Shown in pieces: positions 1 to 9,161 of a stretch of 64,000 bases of DNA. The notes under the pieces were generated by a model that made no database searches, was not told where the DNA came from, and saw only the letters and a program-made list of their open reading frames with translations. Each line of letters starts with the position of its first letter. Positions within the stretch are counted from its first letter, which is position 1. Where the stretch lies: NCBI GenBank assembly GCA_028819215.1, contig JAPPMG010000086.1, forward strand, positions 25,165 through 89,164, given 5' to 3'. Origin of the DNA: Bryobacterales bacterium. GTDB lineage: Bacteria; Acidobacteriota; Terriglobia; Bryobacterales; UBA6623. Made by a program: the position numbers and the translations under genes.

Positions 1-347
1 CGCGCGAAAGAGACGATCATCAGCGGTCGCTGCGGGGGCAATAGGTCCCGCCTGGCGAGCAGCAACTCTCCGCTGCCTAGGGCCAAAGTGGCACGTCCGG
101 TTCGGCGCTGGATCGCGGGAGCGATGCATTCTCCGACATAGTGGGAGCTTCCCGACCCGGTCAGCACAACGAATTCGTTCCGCCGAAGCTCCTCGAGGCG
201 CAAGCTGGCGACCGAAGCGGCAAGCTCGGCGGTTTGCTGCCAAAGCTCGGGTTGCTGACAGATCTCCGTTAGGGTATGCCGCCAACCCCGCTTGTCGGCG
301 TCACCAGCCAAGGTGTCAAACAGGCGTCTCGTTGCGGTCGAGGTCAC
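1..347 (-). CDS. SIS-domain sugar-phosphate isomerase/deaminase (AgaS-like), partial at left edge
   Basis: An open minus-strand frame runs off the left edge. The readable N-terminal third contains GWRHTLTEICQQPELWQQ, then a SIS-fold beta strand and phosphosugar loop VVLTGSGSSHYVGE, and just before the edge MIVSFAR, which is where AgaS proteins carry their SFARSG loop. AgaS-type enzymes act on amino-sugar or ketose phosphates (galactosamine-6-phosphate, tagatose-6-phosphate) in the cytoplasm. The frame stays open upstream, so the start is uncertain. GTG at 347 is chosen because AgaS-like sequence begins shortly after it. The gene is divergent from the phosphofructokinase, which fits a sugar-phosphate pathway. 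The catalytic C-terminal half lies outside the window, so the substrate is not determined. Confidence 0.75.
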   Translation of the reverse strand, partial: MTSTATRRLFDTLAGDADKRGWRHTLTEICQQPELWQQTAELAASVASLRLEELRRNEFVVLTGSGSSHYVGECIAPAIQRRTGRATLALGSGELLLARRDLLPPQRPLMIVSFA

Positions 348-860
348 ACCCTTGCTGCCGTAGCTCGATCTCGTCCACGAGGTGAGCGGCCGGCGCACCG
401 ATCGAGATCGAAGGCCGAAGTGTAGCAAAGGAGCAACGGCGATCCGGTCCAAGCCGCGGACGCGACGGGCAGGCGTTTCCCGATACGATTCCGGTTCGCC
501 GAGGCGGCCGTCGGATCCGCGCATCCCAAACGTCGCGCCACGGATCGCCCCTAGTGCATCCCGTGCGCCACGCCGAATCGGTGCCTGTTTTGGCGCGCTG
601 CCTGACGGCTGAGTAGTCTCCGACGGATGCGCCCCGTAGCTAGGAGAGCCCTGAATCGACTGCGACGACTCGGGCAAGCGGATGGAGTGATGGCCCGCAC
701 TCGCACTCCGGTGCCCAGTGGCGGACCAGCACTCGAAGCAGCAAGGGCTGCCATGCTACCTTGCGAGGTTCGAAGGGATCTCGGAGCCATAGGGGGAGCG
801 AATGCCGGAAATGGGTCGTGGCTCCGGAATGCTGCCGTTCGAGGTCTGAACTGCGGACAC
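348..860. other. Divergent intergenic region, 513 bp
   Basis: This lies between the divergent AgaS-like and phosphofructokinase genes. The phosphofructokinase frame is open back to 627, but that extension reads as arginine/alanine-rich translation with no family similarity, so I treat it as non-coding leader. Small ORFs on both strands look like GC-rich shadows. It presumably holds the two divergent promoters. I see no convincing hexamers, repeats or RNA genes. Confidence 0.5.
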
Positions 861-2039
861 ATGCCAAGCGAATCACGAGGAATGGTCGTCCATAGCGGAG
901 GCCCGACCGCAGTTCTCAACGCCAGCCTTGCCGGAATCATCGAGGCTTGGGCCCAAACCCCGCGGACGGGCTCACTGTTCGGAGCGCGTTTCGGGGTTCA
1001 GGGGCTGGTTGCTGGCGATTGGATCGACTTGTCGGGTGCGGACGCCGAAGCGGTCCGAGCCCTGCGCGCTGCTCCCGGCTCTGCGATTGGATCGAGCCGG
1101 ATCCAGCTCACCGAAGCGGCAGCCGAGGGGCTGCTCTCTGAACTGCGCCGAAAGCGCGTCGACTGCCTCTTCTACACCGGGGGCAACGGCTCGATGGGAA
1201 CCGCGTGGATGCTTGCTCAACTCGCCGAACGTGAGCACCCCGAGCTGCGCGTCATCGGAGTCCCAAAGACCGTCGACAACGACCTGATGGTCACCGATCA
1301 CTCGCCCGGGTACGGCTCGGCAGCTCGCTTCTATGCCCTCGCCGTGCGTGACATGGGGGAGGACAACCGAGCCTTGCGGTCCCCGGTGACGGTCGTCGAG
1401 GCGATCGGGCGCAACGCGGGCTGGGTGGCGGGAGCGACCGCGTTGGCGCGGCAGGATCCCGATGACGCTCCCCACCTCATCTATCTGCCTGAGCGCCCGC
1501 CGACGATCGAGAGGATCTGCCAAGACGTAGCGAGCCGAGTCGAACGGCTAGGCCGCGCCGTGGTCGTAGCCTGCGAGGGCCTGCGCGACCCGGCAGGTCA
1601 TCCCTTCGGCGCAGCGCTCGATCGGGCGGGGAGCGCCCAGCACGAGCTGGCACGCAACCTCGGCCACGTTGTGGCAGAGGGGATTTCCTCCATTACCGGC
1701 CTGCGAGCGCGTTCAGAGAAACCCGGCCTGCTCGGTCGGTCATGCTCGTTCGCGGTCTCGGCCAGCGACGCCGAGGAGTCCTACCGCTGCGGGAGGGCTG
1801 CCGTGGAGGCCGCGGCCGCCGGATGCGGCGCTGCGATGGTTGCGCTTCGACGCGTCTCGTCGGACCCGTACAGCTGCGAGACGTTTCTAGCCCCGCTAGC
1901 GTCGGTTGCGAACGCGGAGCGGCTCGTGCCGGATGCTTGGATCGATCCATCCGGGTCGGACGTGACCCCCGATTTCGTCGAATACGTGAGGCCGCTAGCG
2001 AGTCCGATCGAAGGCCGCTCCAAGCTCGGAGCAATCTGA
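861..2039 (+). CDS. 6-phosphofructokinase family protein (PFK-1 fold)
   Basis: Phosphorylates fructose-6-phosphate (or a related ketose phosphate such as tagatose-6-phosphate) in the cytoplasm. From the chosen start the protein is 392 residues. It has the N-terminal phosphate loop HSGGPTAVLNAS near residue 13, GGNGSMG at 107-113, PKTVDND at 135-141 and GRNAGWVAG near residue 180. The residue equivalent to E. coli Gly104 is Gly110, as in ATP-dependent enzymes. The residue equivalent to Gly124 is Lys136, as in pyrophosphate-dependent enzymes and some ATP enzymes. ATP is therefore the more likely donor, but this is inference. ATG at 861 is preferred over 627 because family similarity starts there; ATG 882 is the alternative. 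Its divergent neighbour encodes an AgaS-like sugar-phosphate enzyme, so a ketohexose-phosphate role other than glycolysis is possible. Confidence 0.9.
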   Translation: MPSESRGMVVHSGGPTAVLNASLAGIIEAWAQTPRTGSLFGARFGVQGLVAGDWIDLSGADAEAVRALRAAPGSAIGSSRIQLTEAAAEGLLSELRRKRVDCLFYTGGNGSMGTAWMLAQLAEREHPELRVIGVPKTVDNDLMVTDHSPGYGSAARFYALAVRDMGEDNRALRSPVTVVEAIGRNAGWVAGATALARQDPDDAPHLIYLPERPPTIERICQDVASRVERLGRAVVVACEGLRDPAGHPFGAALDRAGSAQHELARNLGHVVAEGISSITGLRARSEKPGLLGRSCSFAVSASDAEESYRCGRAAVEAAAAGCGAAMVALRRVSSDPYSCETFLAPLASVANAERLVPDAWIDPSGSDVTPDFVEYVRPLASPIEGRSKLGAI

Positions 2040-2308
2040 CCCGCCTCGTGGCTGGCGTCGGGATTCAGCGCCGACAGGCTGACCCCTGCGGCGTCGTATC
2101 TCGGCGGGCTGGGGTTTACAATCATTCGTCGAGCGAACCTCTGGACAACCATGGGAAAGCGGCCGTCCTGCGGGACTTCGCGAGCCTTTCGGCTAGCCCG
2201 CTCCGGGAGACCGCAGCGGACGCCGCGTGACGATCGACGCCCTATCCGGCGCGATCGGCATCGCCCTGCCGACCCAGAGGCATCCGAACAGCCGAGGAGG
2301 CAACTCAA

Positions 2309-3544
2309 ATGTCCCAATCTCGCCGGTCCTTCTTGCGCGCGGGAGCCGCCGCGGGCGCGCTCTCAGCCGCCTGCTCGCAGCCGCAGCCGGAGACGACTGA
2401 CGGAACGGCGCCCGCCGCCCAGCTGGCTCTTGCAGACTACCAGCCGAGGAGCATGCTCGTGGTCGAAGAGAACGTAGTCGCGTCGGCGCGCTATCCGGCA
2501 ATCGACATGCACACCCACGTCTCGTCGGTGTTCCGGCGAGAGCCCGGACCCGACGATGCCCTGCAAGGGACTGCCGCGGACCGTCTCCAGCAAATCCGCC
2601 AGTGGATGGACGAGCTCAATCTCCAGACACTCGTCAATCTGACCGGCGGGGCTGGAGACGACCTCCAGCGCACCGTCGCTGAGATGGTGGAGCAGCACCC
2701 TAGCCGGTTGGTCACGTGCACGGTCCCGACCTATGGCCGGCTCAGCGAGCCGGGCTACCCCGAGTGGCAGGCCGAGGAATTGGCCCGCGCCAAGGAGCAG
2801 GGAGCGATCGGCCTCAAGATCTTGAAGACCCTCGGGCTCTACCTGCGCGAGGGCGGCTTTCGCGAATCCGAGCGGGAGGCGGGGCAGCGGGGTCCACTGG
2901 TGAAGATCGACGACCCGCGTTTCGACCCGATGTGGGACGCCGCCGGACAGCTCGGGTTCCCGGTCTTCATCCACGTCGCCGACCCCGATGCCTTCTTCAT
3001 TCCGACCGACCGGTTCAACGAGCGCTGGGAGGAGCTGGGCAATCACCCCGACTGGTCGTTCTACGGAGAGGACTTCCCGGCGAAGGAGGAATTGCTCGCC
3101 GCCCGCAACCGGGTCATCGAGCGGCACCCGGACACCACGTTCATCGGCCTTCACGTGGCGAACCGCCCGGAGAATCTCGACGAGGTCTCATCCTGGCTCG
3201 ACAGGTACCCCAACCTGCACGTTGAGATCGGTGCCCGCCTCGGCGAGCTCGGCCGCCAGCCGCGACGGGCGCGGAGGTTCTTCGAGGACTACTCGGACCG
3301 TGTCCTGTTCGGCACTGACGCCTCGCCGAACGGAACTTCCGTGCCACAGCAAGATCTGGAGCCGGAGATGTTCCGCTGCTATTTCCGGTTCCTGGAGACC
3401 CTCGACGAGTACTTCGATTACTCGCCCGCACCGACGCCGCCGCAAGGCCGGTGGAAGATCTATGGCATCGGCCTGCCCGACGAGATTCTCAAGAAGGTGT
3501 ACCACGACAACGCCGCGCGGATTCTCGGGCTGCCGTTGACGTAG
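2309..3544 (+). CDS. Tat-exported amidohydrolase-family (amidohydrolase_2) metal-dependent hydrolase
   Basis: A 411-residue TIM-barrel hydrolase of the ACMSD/amidohydrolase_2 type. The N-terminus has a twin-arginine signal (SRRSFLRAG) followed by an Ala-rich stretch and Cys22, so it may be a lipoprotein, although the lipobox is imperfect. The metal-binding HxH is H68/H70 in AIDMHTHVSS. Later landmarks are FIHVADP, FIGLHVAN and the C-terminal FGTDASPNG, whose Asp is the usual catalytic base. The start is well supported by GAGGAGG eight bases upstream of ATG 2309. It is probably periplasmic. Family members hydrolyse or decarboxylate small ring or carboxylate compounds. The substrate cannot be named from sequence. 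Confidence 0.85.
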   Translation: MSQSRRSFLRAGAAAGALSAACSQPQPETTDGTAPAAQLALADYQPRSMLVVEENVVASARYPAIDMHTHVSSVFRREPGPDDALQGTAADRLQQIRQWMDELNLQTLVNLTGGAGDDLQRTVAEMVEQHPSRLVTCTVPTYGRLSEPGYPEWQAEELARAKEQGAIGLKILKTLGLYLREGGFRESEREAGQRGPLVKIDDPRFDPMWDAAGQLGFPVFIHVADPDAFFIPTDRFNERWEELGNHPDWSFYGEDFPAKEELLAARNRVIERHPDTTFIGLHVANRPENLDEVSSWLDRYPNLHVEIGARLGELGRQPRRARRFFEDYSDRVLFGTDASPNGTSVPQQDLEPEMFRCYFRFLETLDEYFDYSPAPTPPQGRWKIYGIGLPDEILKKVYHDNAARILGLPLT

Positions 3545-3677
3545 GACCCGAGCGAGTTTCGTGTCTTGCTCAGGTCTGCGAAAGCACGGCTCGCTGACCA
3601 ACCCACCTTGGATCTCGGCGTCTTCATTGGTGCGACTGTACGGCGCGTCTGAAACGGCGTAGACTAGCGATGGGTCG

Positions 3678-6026
3678 ATGAAGTCCCTCCCGATCCTGCT
3701 TCTGGCCGCGGCGAGTTCGCTCAACGCTGTTGATTTTGACCGCGACGTTCAGCCGCTGCTGGCCGCCAAGTGCTTGGGCTGCCACAACGAGAAACTCCAG
3801 ACCGCAGGCTTGGTACTCGAATCGCGCGAGACGGTGCTAAGTGGCGGAGGCCGTGGCGCGGCGATCGTTCCGGGCGAGCCAGACGAGAGCTTGTTGCTCC
3901 GCGCGGTGCGCCATGATGGCGAGCTGAAGATGCCTCCGGGCGGCCGGCTCGCCGAGTCGGAGATTCAGCTCCTGAGCGACTGGATTCGCGACGGCGCCGC
4001 CTGGAGCGCGGGGGCTGCAGCGCCGCGAGGCCGCCATTGGGCCTTCGCACCACCCGAGCGCCCCGAGCGTCCAGCCGTATCCAATCCCGGCTGGAATCGT
4101 ACGGCGGTAGACGAGTTCATCTTGGCGCGGCTGGAGCGCGAGGGAATCCAGCCATCTCCTCCCGCCTCGAAACAGACTTTGATCCGGCGCGCCTATCTCG
4201 ACGTGATCGGCCTGCCTCCGGCACCGGAGGAGGTTGAGGCCTTCTTCAAGGACGAGCGTGCCGAAGCCTGGAGCGAGGTGGTCGAGCGCTTGCTGGCATC
4301 GCGGCATTTCGGCGAACGCTGGGGCCGCCGCTGGCTTGATCAGGCGCGTTATGCCGATTCGGACGGAGGCAGCCGCGACGAGCCGCGCCACATCTGGCGC
4401 TACCGCGACTGGGTGATCGATTCGCTCAACCGCGATCAGCCGTTCGATCAGTTCGTCGTCGAGCAGCTCGCTGGCGATCTGCTCGAAAATCCCCGCCCGG
4501 ACCAGGTCATTGCGACGGGATTCAACCGCAATACCCTGCTGCAGATCGAGGCCGGCACCGACCGTGAGCAGTACCGCGTCGAGATGGTCTACGACCGAGT
4601 CGACACGATGGGCACGGTGTTCCTAGGGCTGTCAGTCGGCTGCGCCCGCTGCCACGATCACAAGTTTGACCCCATTTCGCATCGGGAGTACTTCCGTCTC
4701 TTCGCGTTTTTTAACAGTACTGACGACTGGGACGATTCGCGTCCCCGCTTCCGTCAGCGCTCGATCAACAATTTGCACGAGGTCCACGCTCCCCTGCTCG
4801 AGTTCGGCTCGCCCGCAGAGATCGCCCGCCGCGACGCGATTCGTGCCCAGATAGTGGCGCTTGAGAACGAGTTGGTCGCTTATCGCGGGAATGCAATACC
4901 CGCCAAGGGCGACCCAGGACTCGTGGAGCGCGAACGTCTGATCGATCAGCTCGTCCGCTCGATGCCGCGAATTGATTCGACGATGGTGATGCGGGAGCTC
5001 GACGAGCCGCGCGAGACGTTCGTCCACGAGAGCGGGAATTTTCTGAATCCCGGGGAACGGGTCGTGCCCGGCGCATTGGCGGCGCTGCATCCGTTCGAGG
5101 GCCGTGAGAACCCCAACCGCCTTGATCTAGCGCGTTGGCTGGTTGATCGCAAGAACCCCCTGACGGCACGCGTGGCGGTCAACCGCATCTGGCAGGAGTA
5201 CTTCGGCCTGGGAATCGTCGAGACGGAGAACGATTTCGGAACGCAGGGTTCGCCACCGGTGCATCCGGAACTGCTCGATTGGCTGGCTGTCGAATTCATG
5301 GAGAGCGGCTGGAGCCGCAAGGCGATTCACCGGCAGATCCTGAATTCGGCCGCGTACCGCCAATCCTCGCGCTCGCGGGCCGACGTCGAAGAACGCGACC
5401 CGCGGAACCGCTTGCTGGCGCGCCAGAATCGGCTGCGTCTCGACGCGGAAATCGTGCGAGATGTCGGCCTGAGCGTCAGCGGCTTGCTGACGCCCACGAT
5501 TGGCGGGCCGGGCGCCTACCCGCCGCAGCCGGAGACGGCGATGCTCGCCAGCCAGGTCAAGAAGTCCTGGGAGCCTTCCGAAGGCGAGGGCCGCTTCCGC
5601 CGCGGCATGTATACCTTTTTCTGGCGCGTCACGCCGCATCCGGCGTTGATGGTTTTTGATCGTCCGGATTCGAACATAGCTTGCACCAGGCGCACCCGCT
5701 CGAACACTCCGCTGCAGGCGCTGACGCTGCTCAACGACACGGCCTTTCACGAGTTCTATCAGGCCTTCGCCCGCCGGTTGCTCGAGACTCCGCAAGACGA
5801 CCGCATCGAGCGGGCCTTCGAGCTGGCGGTCTCGCGTCGGCCGGACGCTCGTGAGGTCGCCGTAATTCAACGACTGGTCGCCAACGAGCGCGACGCGCTG
5901 CAAACGAAACCTGCCGAGGCCAAGCTGTTGGCCTCGGACGGCGCGGAACGTCCGATCGAGCTCGCGGCCTGGACGTCGGTCGCGCGCGCGCTGATGAACA
6001 CGGACGAATTCATCACCCGGGAGTGA
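3678..6026 (+). CDS. DUF1549/DUF1553 protein with N-terminal planctomycete cytochrome c (PSCyt1) domain
   Basis: A 782-residue exported protein. A short signal peptide (residues 1-17) is followed by a cytochrome-c-like domain with haem motif C32-L-G-C-H36. DUF1549 (PSCyt2) follows, roughly residues 130-345, with the RWGRRWLDQARYADSDGG motif and a second CxxCH in GCARCHDHKFDP. DUF1553 (PSD1) covers roughly residues 465-750, with RVAVNRIWQEYFG and the RRTRSNTPLQALTLLND motif near the end. The gene stops three bases before the DUF1501 gene, so the two are certainly co-transcribed. This pairing recurs in Planctomycetes, Verrucomicrobia and Acidobacteria that degrade complex polysaccharides. The biochemical role is unknown, and a periplasmic redox function is inferred from the haem motif. 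It is shorter than many family members, which exceed 900 residues. Confidence 0.92.
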   Translation: MKSLPILLLAAASSLNAVDFDRDVQPLLAAKCLGCHNEKLQTAGLVLESRETVLSGGGRGAAIVPGEPDESLLLRAVRHDGELKMPPGGRLAESEIQLLSDWIRDGAAWSAGAAAPRGRHWAFAPPERPERPAVSNPGWNRTAVDEFILARLEREGIQPSPPASKQTLIRRAYLDVIGLPPAPEEVEAFFKDERAEAWSEVVERLLASRHFGERWGRRWLDQARYADSDGGSRDEPRHIWRYRDWVIDSLNRDQPFDQFVVEQLAGDLLENPRPDQVIATGFNRNTLLQIEAGTDREQYRVEMVYDRVDTMGTVFLGLSVGCARCHDHKFDPISHREYFRLFAFFNSTDDWDDSRPRFRQRSINNLHEVHAPLLEFGSPAEIARRDAIRAQIVALENELVAYRGNAIPAKGDPGLVERERLIDQLVRSMPRIDSTMVMRELDEPRETFVHESGNFLNPGERVVPGALAALHPFEGRENPNRLDLARWLVDRKNPLTARVAVNRIWQEYFGLGIVETENDFGTQGSPPVHPELLDWLAVEFMESGWSRKAIHRQILNSAAYRQSSRSRADVEERDPRNRLLARQNRLRLDAEIVRDVGLSVSGLLTPTIGGPGAYPPQPETAMLASQVKKSWEPSEGEGRFRRGMYTFFWRVTPHPALMVFDRPDSNIACTRRTRSNTPLQALTLLNDTAFHEFYQAFARRLLETPQDDRIERAFELAVSRRPDAREVAVIQRLVANERDALQTKPAEAKLLASDGAERPIELAAWTSVARALMNTDEFITRE

Positions 6027-6029
6027 ACC

Positions 6030-7463
6030 ATGCACCTCAAGCGTCGAGACCTGCTTGCCCGAACCCGTCGACATTTCTTCCGCGACTGCGGAGTCGGCGT
6101 TGGAAGGATCGCCCTTGCGTCGTTGCTAGCGGATTCGCTGCCGGCAGCGCCGCGCGCCGAGGTCAACCCGCTGGCGCCCATCAAGCCTCACTTCGAGCCC
6201 AAGGCGAAGAGCGTCATCTACCTGTTCATGGCGGGCGCGCCGAGCCAGCTCGACCTCTTCGACGAGAAGCCCAAGCTGAGCGAGTTCGACGGCCAACCGC
6301 CGCCGCCATCGCTGATGGACGGCAAGCGCTTCGCCTTCATGGAACGGATGAGCGAGGCCAAGCTGTTCGGCTCGCCCTGGGGATTCAAGTCCTACGGCCA
6401 CAGTGGCACGCGGGTCTCGGACCTGCTTCCCCACCTCGGCTCGGTGATTGACGAGATTGCGGTCATCAAGTCCCTGCGGACGGAGAACTTTAACCACGCG
6501 CCGGCGAAGATCTTCGCGCACACCGGATCCGTCATCGCTGGGCGGCCGAGCCTCGGGGCGTGGCTGACCTACGGCCTCGGCAGCGAGGCGAACGACCTGC
6601 CCGGATTCGTCGTGCTGCAGAGCGGCCCGCGCGGCCCTCGCAACGGCCCGATCATTTGGGGCAGCGGCTTTCTGCCTTCGACGTACCAAGCAACGCCCTT
6701 CATGCCCGGGCCGGAGCCGATCTTCAACCTCGCGAGCCGGCCGGGCGTGACGCACGAGCGACAGGAACGCACACTGCGGGCGATTCGCGAGCTCAACGAG
6801 ATGCGGCTGGACGAGACCGGCGACCGCGAGATCGCGACGCGGATCGCATCCTATGAAATGGCTTACCGCATGCAGACCGGCGGGACCGAACTGATGGATC
6901 TTTCGGGCGAATCTGATTTGACGCTCGAGATGTATGGAGCGAAGCCCGGAGAGGCGTCGTTTGCGAACAATTGCTTGCTTGCCCGGCGGCTGGTCGAGCG
7001 CGGCGTGCGCTGCGTGCAACTCTACCACACCGAGTGGGACCACCATCAGAACCTGGTCAAGGGCCATGAGAAGTCCGCAGGCGAGGTCGACCGCCCGTCA
7101 GCGGCGTTGATTCGCGACCTGAAGCAGCGCGGCCTGCTCGACCAGACCCTCGTGGTCTGGAGCGGCGAATTCGGGCGGACGCCGATGGCCGAGGGCGGCT
7201 TGGCGACGATCGGCCGCAACCACCACATCGACGCCTACACAGGCTGGATGGCCGGCGGCGGCGTCAAGGGTGGCCAGACCATCGGCGCGACCGACGAACT
7301 CGGCTTCCACATAGTCGAAGGCGAGGTCCACGTCCACGATCTGCACGCGACGATCTTGCACTTGATGGGCCTGGACCACGAGAGGCTGACATTCCGCTTC
7401 CAGGGGCGCGAGTTCCGGCTGACTGACGTGGCGGGCCGCATCGTTAAGAAGGCGCTGGCGTGA
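6030..7463 (+). CDS. DUF1501 (sulfatase-like) secreted protein
   Basis: 477 residues with an Arg-rich N-terminus (KRRDLLARTRRHFFRDCG) typical of the DUF1501 Tat-like leader. The alkaline-phosphatase/sulfatase-like fold follows: SVIYLFMAGAPSQLDLFDEKP, the central HTGSVIAGRPSLGAWLTYGLG, and near the C-terminus VVWSGEFGRTP and GRNHHIDAYTGWMAGGGVKGG. All are hallmark DUF1501 blocks. It begins three bases after the DUF1549/DUF1553 gene, the canonical gene pair. It is predicted periplasmic. Family members resemble sulfatases but lack a demonstrated activity. Confidence 0.92.
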   Translation: MHLKRRDLLARTRRHFFRDCGVGVGRIALASLLADSLPAAPRAEVNPLAPIKPHFEPKAKSVIYLFMAGAPSQLDLFDEKPKLSEFDGQPPPPSLMDGKRFAFMERMSEAKLFGSPWGFKSYGHSGTRVSDLLPHLGSVIDEIAVIKSLRTENFNHAPAKIFAHTGSVIAGRPSLGAWLTYGLGSEANDLPGFVVLQSGPRGPRNGPIIWGSGFLPSTYQATPFMPGPEPIFNLASRPGVTHERQERTLRAIRELNEMRLDETGDREIATRIASYEMAYRMQTGGTELMDLSGESDLTLEMYGAKPGEASFANNCLLARRLVERGVRCVQLYHTEWDHHQNLVKGHEKSAGEVDRPSAALIRDLKQRGLLDQTLVVWSGEFGRTPMAEGGLATIGRNHHIDAYTGWMAGGGVKGGQTIGATDELGFHIVEGEVHVHDLHATILHLMGLDHERLTFRFQGREFRLTDVAGRIVKKALA

Positions 7464-7661
7464 AGCCACGCACTGCGGCGGCCCGGCCCGACGGTCGGCC
7501 ATCCGCTGCGGATGGTCGAGGCAGTGAGCATAAGCTCTGTTGTCCTTACCGAATGCGGCCTCGCCACTGACAGCATTTCGGAGACGCAAGCAGGGAGTCG
7601 GGCGGGCTTGAGGAACCGCGACTCGCAGAGCCGGATCTAGCGTTCCAATAGGCCAGCGCTG

Positions 7662-9152
7662 CTACGGCAGGATCGAGTCGTAGCGCAGTTCGCCGCCCTT
7701 GATCCGCCGCAGTCCGGTGAACCCTGCCTCTGGTCGGGGAATCTCCTCGCCGTCATACGCATCGAAGAGTGCCTTCAGTCTCTTCACGACGTCCGGATGC
7801 GAATCGGCAACGTCTCGCTGCTCGGAAGGGTCAGCCTCGAGGTCGAAGAGCATCATGTCCTTGCGAGGATCTCCCGTCAGTACTCCCGGATGCCGCGTGG
7901 GGTGGGGCTGCTCAAATGGCGCGATGATCGTTGTGCCGTCAGGACTACGGAAATTGAACGACGAATCGATGTAGCCTTGAATGTTCGCAGGGCCCCGGGA
8001 GGCCCCTGGGGCGCGAACATGGAGCTTCCACTTGCCGGAGCGCACAATCTGAATCCGGCTGCCCGACATCGCAAGTATGGCCTCATGCGGACTGCGGGTG
8101 TCAGGCGATGTCATCAGCGGCAGGATGTCGCGACCATCCAAGGTGCGGTCAGCGGGGAGCGGCGCGCCGGCGAGCCCAGCGAAGGTCGGAAAGATGTCAA
8201 TCGAGGCGGCAACCTCCTTGGAGACAAGGCCCGCCGGTATGCGGCCGGGCCACCATGCGATGAAGGGAACACGGATTCCGCCGTCCCAGGTTCTCCCTTT
8301 CATGCCGCGCAAGCCTCCGGTAGACCCGCCCCACGAGGGGCCGTTGTCGGATGTGAAGACTACCAGCGTCTTCCGGTCAAGATCGAGATCCCGCAGCTTC
8401 GCGAGGATCTGGCCCACCGACCAATCCAGCTCGCGAATGACGTCGGCGTACAAGTCATGTGGGGTGTCGGGCGTGTAGAACTCCTCCGATGCAGCGAGCG
8501 GCTTGTGGGGCATCGCGTGCGGCAGGTAGAGAAAGAACGGCTCGTCGGCATGGGATTCGATAAAGCGTAGCGCGTGCTCCGTATAGCGCTTGGTGAGGGT
8601 GCCCTGAACGATCGGGTACTCGATGACCCGATCATCCTCGACGAGCTGGACCGGGCGCATGTCGTTCGAGTATAGGATGCCGAAATAGGAGTCGAAGCCT
8701 CGCTCAATCGGCAGAAACTCTGGGATGTGCCCGAGGTGCCACTTGCCGATGCAGGTAGTCGCATAGCCCTGCTGCCTTAGGGTCTGTGCGATGGTGATCT
8801 CGCGGGCCGGCAGGCCATAGTCATTCACGCCATTGTCCGGAGTAGGATTGCCCACGACACTATGACGGAACGGATAGCGGCCGGTGAGAATGGAGGCCCG
8901 CGAAGGCGCGCAAAACGGCATCGGCACGTAGAAGTCGGTGAAGCGCGCTCCCTCCGCAGCCATACCGTCCAGATGCGGAGTCTGGAAGGAAGGGTGGCCG
9001 TAGGAGGCTAGGTCGCCGTAACCGAGATCGTCGGCAAAGATGAGCACAAGGTTCGGCCGATCGGCTCCCTGCGCAACATCCGCCAGAAGAGTCCCCATGC
9101 TCAGAAGAAGGACTGCCGAGGAAGCTTTCCCAATCACTTGTATTCGCTCCAT
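7662..9152 (-). CDS. Secreted sulfatase (formylglycine-dependent)
   Basis: A 496-residue sulfatase in the alkaline-phosphatase superfamily. It hydrolyses sulfate esters, probably of polysaccharides or phenols, in the periplasm. A hydrophobic signal peptide (about residues 8-30) precedes NLVLIFADDLGYGD, whose Asp pair binds calcium. The formylglycine motif C-A-P-S-R begins at Cys81 and is followed by ASILTGR. Further blocks are GKWHLGHIPEFLP, PFFLYLPHAMPH, and VVFTSDNGPSWGGSTGG with the catalytic DN. The start at 9152 is an ATG; a GTG three codons earlier (9161) is the alternative. It would need a formylglycine-generating enzyme, which is not in this window. It is convergent with the DUF1501 gene. 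Confidence 0.92.
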   Translation of the reverse strand: MERIQVIGKASSAVLLLSMGTLLADVAQGADRPNLVLIFADDLGYGDLASYGHPSFQTPHLDGMAAEGARFTDFYVPMPFCAPSRASILTGRYPFRHSVVGNPTPDNGVNDYGLPAREITIAQTLRQQGYATTCIGKWHLGHIPEFLPIERGFDSYFGILYSNDMRPVQLVEDDRVIEYPIVQGTLTKRYTEHALRFIESHADEPFFLYLPHAMPHKPLAASEEFYTPDTPHDLYADVIRELDWSVGQILAKLRDLDLDRKTLVVFTSDNGPSWGGSTGGLRGMKGRTWDGGIRVPFIAWWPGRIPAGLVSKEVAASIDIFPTFAGLAGAPLPADRTLDGRDILPLMTSPDTRSPHEAILAMSGSRIQIVRSGKWKLHVRAPGASRGPANIQGYIDSSFNFRSPDGTTIIAPFEQPHPTRHPGVLTGDPRKDMMLFDLEADPSEQRDVADSHPDVVKRLKALFDAYDGEEIPRPEAGFTGLRRIKGGELRYDSILP

Positions 9153-9161
9153 TTGGTGCAC

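Noticed and set aside
627..860. N-terminal extension of the phosphofructokinase frame
   Set aside because: Not similar to the family and Arg-rich; the conserved N-terminus starts at about 861-882.
5127..6074. 315-residue minus frame opposite the DUF1549/DUF1553 gene
   Set aside because: Antisense shadow typical of high-GC DNA.
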